Made by a program: the position numbers and the translations under genes
Source of the DNA: Vicinamibacteria bacterium
GTDB lineage: Bacteria; Acidobacteriota; Vicinamibacteria; Fen-336; JAGNNV01
Direction of reading: 5' to 3'
Length of the DNA stretch: 14,578 nucleotides
Assembly: GCA_016650185.1 (NCBI GenBank)
Contig: JAENWE010000039.1
Location: forward strand, 1 to 14,578
Notes under the pieces: generated by a model
Seen by the model: the letters and a program-made list of their open reading frames with translations, nothing else
The model's database searches: none
What the model was told of the DNA's origin: nothing
In this document: positions 7,531 through 14,578 of the stretch, in pieces
How positions within the stretch are numbered: position 1 is the first letter of the stretch
Layout: each line of letters starts with the position of its first letter

Positions 7531-8447
7531 TACCTGTCCTGCCCCTGCTCGTAGCTCGCCTGATGTTGGTCGGCCCAGCCGCCCCGCTGATTTCGGGGTC
7601 AGCCCCGTGCTCTCCCGCCGGCCTGACCACGGCAGCGTTGCTTGAGCTCAAGAGGGCGAAGTTCGAAGTTTCCGCGGCCGACGAACGCAATCGGCTGGCC
7701 GTGACCCTCCTCTCCTGCCTCGATGATCCCGACCCCGCGATCCGTGATGGAGTGGTTTTTGAGGGCCTCTCCACCTGGCTCAGGGGCAAAGCCCTCACTT
7801 CAGCCACCATCATCACACTCGAAGGCTCGCTTCGTCGCACCCTCACCGGAGCGAAGGACGAGGGCGGATTCCGGCTCCCCTTCGCCGCGCTGGCGCTGTC
7901 GGAAGTCGCACGCGCCGATCGAATCGAGCCCGTGTTCACGGAGCAGGTCCGCGCGGCGCTGGTTGAGGTTGCCGCCTCCAGCCTGGAACGCGTGGACGAC
8001 TATCGCGGCTTCGACCCCGTTTCCGGCTGGCGCCACGGCGTGGCCCACGGATCGGATCTCATCCTCCAACTCGCCTTGAACTCTCGGGTCGGCGTCGAGG
8101 GCCTTTCGCGATTGATGCAAGCCACCGCCAGTCAGATCGCGCCGCCTGGACCGGTTTTCTACACCTTCGGCGAGCCGGATCGCCTCGCTCGGGCCGTGGT
8201 GTTCACGTACCGACGCGGACTGCTGGACACCGCGTTCTGGGAAGGGTGGTTCGCCTCGCTCACGAAACCTGCGCCGCTTTCAGACTGGGGTGCCGCGTTT
8301 CGATCGGTGGAGGGCCTGGCGAAGCGACACAACACCATCGCGTTCCTCCAGGCCCTGTCTTTCGCGGGCCGCTCCGGCGGCGACGAGGCCGGAAGAGCTG
8401 TCGCCACAATGGCGGACCACGCGCTGACTCAAATCATGCGGGGCTGA
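7527..8447 (+). CDS. DUF2785 family protein coupled to the histidine kinase
   Basis: The 306-residue product begins at a GTG that overlaps the kinase stop (GTGA, 7527-7530), with GGAGA at 7516-7520 as ribosome site. DUF2785 hallmarks are present: LDDPDPAIRDGVVFEGL (65-81), an 'FRLPFAALALSEVARAD' helix (115-131), the signature YRGFDPVSGWRHGVAHGSD (159-177) and EPDRLARAV (216-224). The function of DUF2785 is unknown; the helical pattern resembles HEAT-like repeats, and His170 and His174 with Asp177 could form a polar or metal site (inference). The first 24 residues (PLLVARLMLVGPAAPLISG) are hydrophobic and could be a signal peptide or anchor, which is unclear because the family is often cytoplasmic. 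Translational coupling suggests it works with the kinase, perhaps as an accessory or output protein. Its 3' end overlaps the opposing phosphatase gene by 14 bp. Confidence 0.82.
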   Translation: MIPVLPLLVARLMLVGPAAPLISGSAPCSPAGLTTAALLELKRAKFEVSAADERNRLAVTLLSCLDDPDPAIRDGVVFEGLSTWLRGKALTSATIITLEGSLRRTLTGAKDEGGFRLPFAALALSEVARADRIEPVFTEQVRAALVEVAASSLERVDDYRGFDPVSGWRHGVAHGSDLILQLALNSRVGVEGLSRLMQATASQIAPPGPVFYTFGEPDRLARAVVFTYRRGLLDTAFWEGWFASLTKPAPLSDWGAAFRSVEGLAKRHNTIAFLQALSFAGRSGGDEAGRAVATMADHALTQIMRG

Positions 8448-9606
8448 GGCCTCGGAGAGCCACGATGGTTCGATCATCCTGGGGCGCGCCGCCCGCGAAA
8501 GCCTGCACCGCAGACAACAAGAGAGAAGGCAGATCGGCTAACGAGAGCCGTCGGTGACGTTGAACGAAGGCAGCGAGGCGCGCTTCACCGAACTCATCGT
8601 CAACTCCTGAGGCCGACGACGGTCGCGCCTCGGTGACCCCGTCCGAGTAAATGAGCAGGGTGTCGGATGGGCGCAGGACAACCTCGCCCATGTGCGCGGT
8701 CCACCGTTCCATCAATCCGAGCGCGGGCGCGGTCGAGGATAGCTGCTCGCAGTCCCCATTCTCCCGTGCCAATAGGGGCGGGTTGTGACCGCAGTTCACG
8801 TAGCGAAGCTGGAGCGTCCCATCGTCATAGACACCGAGGAACATCGTGGCGAAATGCTCGGGCGCGGTGGCCGCGAAGAAGAGGCCGTTTACGGTCTGCA
8901 TCAAAGCGGTCAGGTCGCCGCCAAGCAAATCGGTTCGGCTGCGCAGCGTGGCCTGGAGGTGAGCCCACAGAATCGCTCCCGGTATCCCTTTTCCCGAGAC
9001 GTCGGCGAGGACGACGGCCAGCCGCCCCGAACCCAGATCGATGAAGTCATACCCATCGCCACCCACCGGCCCCGCTTCGGAGCAGCGGGCCGCGCATTCC
9101 AGGGTGGCGAGGCGAGGGAGGTTCTGCGGCAGCAGGCGCGATTGGACCCGACGGGCGCCATCCTGGTCGCGCGCCTCGAGCGCACGCGTCGCGTTGCGGT
9201 CGTTGCTGTCCCGACGCGTCTGAGCCTGCGCGCGGACGGTCTTCACCAGGGTCGCGTTGTCCCACGGCTTCAGGACGAAGTCGCGGGCGCCTCGGCGCAT
9301 GGCTTCGATGGCCAGGTCGATCGTGGCCCAGGCGGTCATCGCCACCACGGGGAGGTCACGGTCAAGAGCCTTCAGGCGAGGGAGAAGATCCAGGCCTTCC
9401 CCACCGGAAGTCGTGTCGCGGGTGTAGTTCAGATCCATGAGCAGGACGTCATATTGGCGCAGTGCAACCGCGGCAAGGACCGCCTCTGGAGAGTCGGCCA
9501 TCTGGGCCTCGAAACCGGCGCACTTGAGGGCGAGTTGCAGCGAGGTTCGAACGTCGGCCTGGTCGTCGGCGACGAGGACGGAAGGGACAATGGCGCTGGC
9601 GTTCAT
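8434..9606 (-). CDS. Response regulator with RsbU/SpoIIE-type PP2C serine phosphatase output domain
   Basis: From the ATG at 9606 the product is 390 residues. An N-terminal receiver (about 8-130) has acidic Asp14/Asp15, phospho-acceptor Asp58 (LLMDLNY), Thr91 (AMTAWAT) and Lys113 (VLKPWD). A helical linker leads to a PP2C domain (about 150-390) with GGDGYDF (182-188), LADVSGKG (200-207), YSDGVTEA (320-327) and QDDRTIV (376-382); metal Asp residues are therefore 184, 201, 322 and 378. Such proteins dephosphorylate an anti-sigma-factor antagonist when the receiver is phosphorylated, switching on a sigma factor by partner switching. No RsbV or RsbW homologue is visible nearby. A GTG at 9642 (AAGGA upstream) would add 12 residues. 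I prefer 9606 because the receiver begins just after it and GAGGG and TATACG lie immediately upstream. The kinase upstream on the other strand is its likeliest partner (inference). Confidence 0.9.
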   Translation of the reverse strand: MNASAIVPSVLVADDQADVRTSLQLALKCAGFEAQMADSPEAVLAAVALRQYDVLLMDLNYTRDTTSGGEGLDLLPRLKALDRDLPVVAMTAWATIDLAIEAMRRGARDFVLKPWDNATLVKTVRAQAQTRRDSNDRNATRALEARDQDGARRVQSRLLPQNLPRLATLECAARCSEAGPVGGDGYDFIDLGSGRLAVVLADVSGKGIPGAILWAHLQATLRSRTDLLGGDLTALMQTVNGLFFAATAPEHFATMFLGVYDDGTLQLRYVNCGHNPPLLARENGDCEQLSSTAPALGLMERWTAHMGEVVLRPSDTLLIYSDGVTEARPSSASGVDDEFGEARLAAFVQRHRRLSLADLPSLLLSAVQAFAGGAPQDDRTIVALRGLSPA

Positions 9607-9894
9607 GAGCCCTCGTATAGAAAGGCTCATGCCAATTTCCACGGGATCCTTAACTCAATCTGTTGGAAGGGTTTGAGGCCTAGGTCGGGCGCGGGCCACT
9701 GTTCGGTTTTGGGACGTGCTCGTTGCAATGTCGTCTTGACTGGCCACGTTGGCTGACGTCCAGCCGCCCGCTCAGCAATCAAGGTGGAGCAAGAGTGGCG
9801 GTTCCGGCAGTCAACGCTTGCGACAGTCGCTCGGTCGCGCGATGGCTTGCGGCGCAACCGGACTTTCACCCAGGGCTGCTAGCCTCCCTCTCCA
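9607..9894. promoter_or_regulatory. Intergenic region with RR-phosphatase promoter and two palindromes
   Basis: On the minus strand TATACG (9619-9614) lies seven bases before the ATG at 9606, again -10-like at near-leaderless spacing. Two short palindromes lie further out: GGCTG-ACGTC-CAGCC (9751-9765) and TTGCG-G-CGCAA (9847-9857), each a possible operator. An open minus-strand frame from a GTG at 9869 to 9627 has poor codon-position GC bias and I do not call it. On the plus strand TAGCCT (9880-9885) lies nine bases before the ATG at 9895. Confidence 0.35.
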
Positions 9895-9975
9895 ATGCCC
9901 GAAGCGACCCTCGACCCCCGCCTGATCTCCGAGACGGTCGATCGACTGGTCACGCGAGTGGAGGCGCGGTTTCCT
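9895..9975 (+). pseudogene. Probable 5' remnant of a gene (27 coding-like codons)
   Basis: An ATG at 9895 opens a stretch reading MPEATLDPRLISETV then DRLVTRVEARFP. It has strongly G/C-ended codons and an amphipathic, protein-like pattern, unlike the following codons of the same frame, which turn Arg/Pro/Gly-rich and run to a stop at 10111-10113. It resembles the start of a conserved helical protein from memory, but I cannot name the family. No continuation is obvious in the other frames before the operon on the right. The simplest reading is a gene cut by a deletion or rearrangement; a chance coding-like start cannot be excluded. Confidence 0.3.
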
Positions 9976-10060
9976 CTCTTATGCCCTTCGCGGGAAGGAC
10001 CATGCAGACGAAGTCGCGGCCAGGGCCCCGGCCGGCCCGCCCTCCGTCCGAGGATAGAAA
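9976..10060. other. Non-coding GC-rich stretch, nothing recognisable
   Basis: Between the gene remnant and the operon-end hairpins the sequence is GC-rich (GGGCCCCGGCCGGCCCGCC at 10023-10041) with no convincing coding bias on either strand. I see no RNA gene or mobile-element end in it. Confidence 0.4.
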
Positions 10061-10094
10061 GCCCCAGGGCCCACCCCCGAGGCTTTACTGGGGC
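10056..10094 (-). terminator. Candidate terminator hairpin downstream of the permease-aminotransferase-dehydrogenase operon
   Basis: A perfect 7-bp inverted repeat, GCCCCAG (10061-10067) and CTGGGGC (10088-10094), lies about 125 bp beyond the last stop codon. Read on the minus strand the stem is followed by TTTCTATCC, a short U-rich run. An alternative overlapping stem, AAAGCC (10058-10063) with GGCTTT (10081-10086), could also form. The loop is long (20 bases), so confidence is moderate. Confidence 0.35.
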
Positions 10095-10175
10095 CAATCC
10101 GGCGGATCAGTAGATTCCGGGGAGGAGTCGTCGTGTCCTGTGGCGCAGTAGGCCTCGTAGGCGGGACCGTAGGGC

Positions 10176-10201
10176 GAGCAGGAGCGCCCGCTCCTCGGCT
10201 C
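10176..10201 (-). terminator. Strong stem-loop 16 bases after the dehydrogenase stop
   Basis: AGGAGC (10180-10185), loop GCCC, GCTCCT (10190-10195), extended by GAGC (10176-10179) and GCTC (10198-10201) across a two-base bulge. It lies directly after the stop of the last operon gene. It has no T-tract, so it may act as an mRNA 3'-end protector or Rho-linked end rather than a classical intrinsic terminator. Confidence 0.4.
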
Positions 10202-10217
10202 TATCCCGATCTGCGGC

Positions 10218-11741
10218 CTACTTCATCTGCGGGAAGCCGAGGTTCACGCCGCGATGATGAGGCTGCGGCCAGCGGCTCGTCACCACCTTGCCGCGGGTAT
10301 AGAAGTGAACGCCCTCCTTGCCGTGCACATGCGAGTCGCCGAAGAGGGAGCTCTTCCATCCGCCGAAGGAGTAGTAGGCCATGGGAACAGGAATGGGAAC
10401 GTTGATCCCCACCATGCCCACTTGAACTTCGTTCTGGAAGCGACGGGCCGCGCCGCCATCGTTCGTGAAGATGGCGACGCCGTTGGCCCAAGGGTTGTCG
10501 TTGACCAGACCGAGCGCCTCGTCGTAGGTCTTGGCCCGCACCACGCTCAGCACGGGGCCAAAGATCTCATCCTTGTAGATGTTCATGTCACGCGTCACCT
10601 GGTCGAACAGGCACGGCCCCAGGAAGTACCCGTCTTCGTGGCCCTTGACCTTGAGGGTGCGGCCGTCGACCAGAAGCCTCGCCCCCTCGGATTCGCCCTT
10701 GTCCACATAGCCCTTGACCCTGGAGTGATGCTCCCGGGTCACCAGTGGGCCCATGTCCGCGCCCGCCTCGTTGCCGGGGCCCACCTTCAGTTTCGCCATG
10801 CGCTCCTGAATCTTTGGCAGGAGCCTCTCCGCGGCGTCACCCACGGCGACGAGGGCTGAGATGGCCATGCACCGTTCGCCCGCCGAACCGAACCCCGCGC
10901 TCACCGCGGAGTCGGCGGCCAGATCCATGTCGGCATCGGGCAGAACAACCATGTGATTCTTGGCTCCGCCCAAGGCCTGAACGCGCTTCCCCGCCCTGGT
11001 GCCCGTCTCGTAGATGTATCGGGCTATCGGCGTCGATCCGACAAAGCTCACCGCTGCGATCCCGGGGTGATGGAGGATGGCGGCGACCGCCAGCTTATCG
11101 CCATGAACGACCGAGAAAACGCCCGCGGGGAGTCCAGCCTCTCTCAGGAGCTTCGCCGAGAAGTTCGCGGCGGATGGGTCCTTTTCGGACGGTTTGAGGA
11201 TGAAGGCGTTGCCGCAGGCGATCGCCAGCGGATACATCCACATCGGCACCATGGCCGGGAAGTTGAACGGGGTGATGCCGGCGACCACGCCCAGGGCCTG
11301 ACGGATCGAATAGCTGTCCACATCCGTGGAGACGTTCTCCGAGAATTCGCCCTTAAGAAGTTGGGGCAGACCGCAGGCGAACTCGACGACCTCCAGACCA
11401 CGGTTCACCTCACCCAGCGCGTCGGAGGCCACCTTGCCATGCTCACGAGTGATGAGGGCCGCCATCTCGACCTTATGCTTCTCCAGCAACTGCCGAAAGG
11501 CGAACATCACGCGGGTCCGCTGAGCAAGGGAGGCCGCTCCCCATTTCTTCTGCGCCGCCGCGGCCACCTTGACCGCTTCATCCACCACCTTCTCGCTGGC
11601 GAAAGCCACCCGGGTGCTCGACTCGCCGGTGGCCGGGTTGAAAACGTCGCCCCAGCGCTCCGTTGGACCGGCGTAGTGCTTGCCGCCGATCCAGTGGTTG
11701 ACAACGGTCAGTTCCCGCGTCGCTTGAGTTTCGTTCGTCAT
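10218..11741 (-). CDS. mmsA: CoA-acylating methylmalonate-semialdehyde dehydrogenase
   Basis: The 507-residue aldehyde dehydrogenase matches the MmsA/IolA branch, which converts methylmalonate semialdehyde to propionyl-CoA, or malonate semialdehyde to acetyl-CoA, with NAD+ and release of CO2. Visible motifs are TPFNFP (157-162, Asn160), LKPSEKDPS (182-190), QALGGAKNH (255-263), SAGERCMA with catalytic Cys291, and DEIFGP (391-396). The usual hydrolytic-ALDH Glu in 'ELGG' is absent (Leu257 in its place), as in CoA-dependent members. Length is normal. The first residues (MTNETQATRE) are an ordinary soluble N-terminus. A strong ribosome site, AGGAGG (minus strand of 11751-11756), overlaps the stop of the aminotransferase gene (TAGGAGG), leaving only a 13-bp gap, so the two are co-transcribed and probably co-translated. 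The aminotransferase just upstream would supply its semialdehyde substrate. Confidence 0.93.
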   Translation of the reverse strand: MTNETQATRELTVVNHWIGGKHYAGPTERWGDVFNPATGESSTRVAFASEKVVDEAVKVAAAAQKKWGAASLAQRTRVMFAFRQLLEKHKVEMAALITREHGKVASDALGEVNRGLEVVEFACGLPQLLKGEFSENVSTDVDSYSIRQALGVVAGITPFNFPAMVPMWMYPLAIACGNAFILKPSEKDPSAANFSAKLLREAGLPAGVFSVVHGDKLAVAAILHHPGIAAVSFVGSTPIARYIYETGTRAGKRVQALGGAKNHMVVLPDADMDLAADSAVSAGFGSAGERCMAISALVAVGDAAERLLPKIQERMAKLKVGPGNEAGADMGPLVTREHHSRVKGYVDKGESEGARLLVDGRTLKVKGHEDGYFLGPCLFDQVTRDMNIYKDEIFGPVLSVVRAKTYDEALGLVNDNPWANGVAIFTNDGGAARRFQNEVQVGMVGINVPIPVPMAYYSFGGWKSSLFGDSHVHGKEGVHFYTRGKVVTSRWPQPHHRGVNLGFPQMK

Positions 11742-11750
11742 TTGGAAAAT

Positions 11751-11756
11751 CCTCCT
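11751..11756 (-). promoter_or_regulatory. Strong Shine-Dalgarno overlapping the upstream stop codon
   Basis: AGGAGG on the minus strand is nine bases before the dehydrogenase ATG, and its first two bases are the last two of the aminotransferase TAG stop. It is the best ribosome site in the window and fixes the dehydrogenase start. Confidence 0.8.
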
Positions 11757-13097
11757 ACGCCTTGACGGCGCGATCTGTTATCTCGAGGCCGCGGTCCACG
11801 ATGTCGAGCCCATCATGAAGCTGAGCCTCCGTGATGACCAGCGGCGGATTGGTAAAGAAGGTGTTCCAGCGGACGAAGGTGTAGAGGCCCTGCTCGCGGA
11901 AAAACTTTCCCAGAGCGCTCATCTCCTCGGAAGCGCCGTTGAACGGCGCCATCGGCTCGTAGGTCTCGCGATGGCGAACAATTTCAAAGATGCCGAACAA
12001 ACCGATGGAACGAGTGATCCCTACCGACGGATGCTTCTTTTCCAACTCCTTCATGCGCTGGCGAAGCACGGCGCCCAGTTTCACTGCCTTGTCGAGGAGG
12101 CCCTCGTCCTCGTAGACGGCGATGGTGGCGAGCGCGGCGGCGCAGGCGAGGGTGTGGCTGTTGTAGGTCAATCCGCCGGGAAAGGCTCGGTCCTGAAAAG
12201 TCTTGGCAATCTGCGGACGCATCCCCACCGCCCCGAGCTGGACATAGGCTGAGGTGAGGCCCTTGGCCATGGTGATCATGTCGGGCACGACGTTCCAATG
12301 GTCGACCGCGAACCACTTGCCGGTTCGACCAAAACCCGACATGACCTCGTCGGCCACGAGCAGTATCCCGTGCCGATCGCAGATCTCGCGCACCGCCTTC
12401 ATGTAGCCGTCGGGAGGGATCAGGATGCCGTTCGTGCCTACCACCGTCTCCATCACGAAGGCGGCGATGTTCTGGCCGCCCTCGTAGCGGATGACGTCCT
12501 CCAGTTCGCGAATACACAGGTCGAGAGGCTCGGGGTCGCGCCGGCCATACTTGTGGAAGTCAGGCGCACGGACGACCCCGGGAATCCCCGGCTCCGAATA
12601 CCATCGGCGCGGATCGCCGGTGAGGGCGATGGCCCCCGCGGTGCCCCCGTGATACGAACGATAGCGGACCATGATCTTGTGGCGGCCAGTCACCGCCCGG
12701 GCGATGCGAATCGCGTTCTCGTTGGCCTCCGCCCCGCCGTTGGTGAAGAAGAAGGTATCGATATCGCCCGGCGTAATCTCCGCGAGCTTCCGGCCCAGAA
12801 GGGCGCGGGGCTCCGTCGCCATGAAGGGGTTCGCGTAGCACAGCTTCGACGCCTGCTGCTGGATGGCATGCACCACGCGGGGGTGTGAGTGGCCGATGTT
12901 GCTGCACATCAACTGCGAGTTGAAATCGAGGTACCGCTTGTCCTCGGGCGTCCAGAAATAGACGCCCTCGGCCCTGGCCACGGGGATGGGATCGATCTTC
13001 GACTGAACCGACCATTCATACATGGTGTGCCGTTTGCACAGCTCCACCATCTCCGGACCGGTCAGGGGACGCGGCATCATCTCGGTCTTGGACTCAG

Positions 13098-13101
<4 letters not shown>
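11755..13101 (-). CDS. Class III PLP omega-aminotransferase (beta-alanine / 3-aminoisobutyrate:pyruvate type)
   Basis: The 448-residue protein shows the class III fold: TNGGAEANENAIRIAR (120-135), SYHGGTAGAIALTGD (149-163), the Asp that holds the PLP pyridine nitrogen in LLVADEVMSGFGRTG (Asp251) and the Schiff-base lysine Lys280 in MAKGLTSAY. NSHTLACAAALA (314-325) is also typical. Members move a terminal amino group to pyruvate or 2-oxoglutarate; close groups include beta-alanine:pyruvate, 3-aminoisobutyrate and taurine:pyruvate aminotransferases, which cannot be told apart here by eye. With a semialdehyde dehydrogenase after it and a nucleobase-type permease before it, a beta-amino acid from pyrimidine breakdown is the best guess; taurine is less likely because no sulfoacetaldehyde enzyme is present. 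The ATG overlaps the permease stop (ATGA, 13098-13101), with AGGAAG just upstream. Confidence 0.9.
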
Positions 13102-14576
<1,475 letters not shown>

Positions 14577-14578
14577 AA

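Noticed and set aside
9541..9560. tRNA-like GGTTCGAAC string (also near 201)
   Set aside because: Both lie inside coding sequence and have no surrounding cloverleaf stems.
9619..9635. Sigma-54-like sequence TTGGCATGAGCCTTTCT on the minus strand before the phosphatase gene
   Set aside because: The -24 half is good, but the -12 half lacks the nearly invariant GC (TTTCT instead of TTGCT), and the start codon would sit at the transcription start.
8785..9756. 323-codon plus-strand open frame
   Set aside because: Antisense to the receiver-phosphatase, which has intact receiver and PP2C motifs.
9627..9869. 80-codon minus-strand frame ending with an ATGA overlap at 9627-9630
   Set aside because: The overlap with a possible start at 9630 is tempting, but the codons lack the third-position GC bias of the real genes, and no family is recognisable.
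10133..10405. Plus-strand frame with GGAGG before a GTG at 10133
   Set aside because: It runs into the antisense of the dehydrogenase gene and its product is low-complexity Arg/Ser/Pro; the ribosome-site match is probably chance.

Overview
The window is GC-rich chromosomal DNA from a Gram-negative-type, probably soil or freshwater, heterotroph. A cytochrome-like PSCyt1/PSCyt2/PSD1 protein, exported proteins with 'Ala-X-Ala before Gln' signal peptides, a DUF2785 protein and many separately promoted genes fit Acidobacteriota best (inference), with Planctomycetota or Verrucomicrobiota as alternatives. I see no rRNA, tRNA, insertion sequence, phage gene or CRISPR array.

Left part (1-5699): scattered catabolic and exported functions. 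A large exported PSCyt1-PSCyt2-PSD1 protein runs leftwards off the edge (codons 1-749 visible). It is divergent, across only 32 bp, from a secreted seven-repeat beta-propeller protein. The propeller gene converges (7 bp apart) on a saccharopine-dehydrogenase-family oxidoreductase. That gene is divergent, across 223 bp, from an exported aspartoacylase/succinylglutamate-desuccinylase-type metallohydrolase.

Middle part (5764-9606): a signalling block. A membrane PAS histidine kinase is translationally coupled (GTGA overlap) to a DUF2785 protein. Facing them, and overlapping by 14 bp, is a response regulator whose output domain is an RsbU/SpoIIE-type PP2C phosphatase. Kinase and regulator are the only two-component proteins visible, so they are candidate partners (inference).

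Non-coding stretch (9607-10217): about 610 bp with palindromes, a short coding-like fragment that looks like the broken 5' end of a gene, and two hairpins that probably end the operon to the right.

Right part (10218-14576): a tight leftward operon of an NCS1 nucleobase/hydantoin-type permease, a class III omega-aminotransferase (ATGA overlap) and a CoA-acylating methylmalonate-semialdehyde dehydrogenase (13-bp gap). Together they fit uptake of a pyrimidine or hydantoin followed by catabolism of the resulting beta-amino acid (beta-alanine or 3-aminoisobutyrate) to acetyl- or propionyl-CoA. The ring-reducing and ring-opening enzymes are not in the window and would be expected beyond the right edge.

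Most of the window looks like ordinary accessory metabolism and signalling. The points most worth a second look are the kinase/DUF2785/phosphatase block, the exported hydrolase that lacks a usual substrate-binding Arg, and several start codons that appear leaderless.
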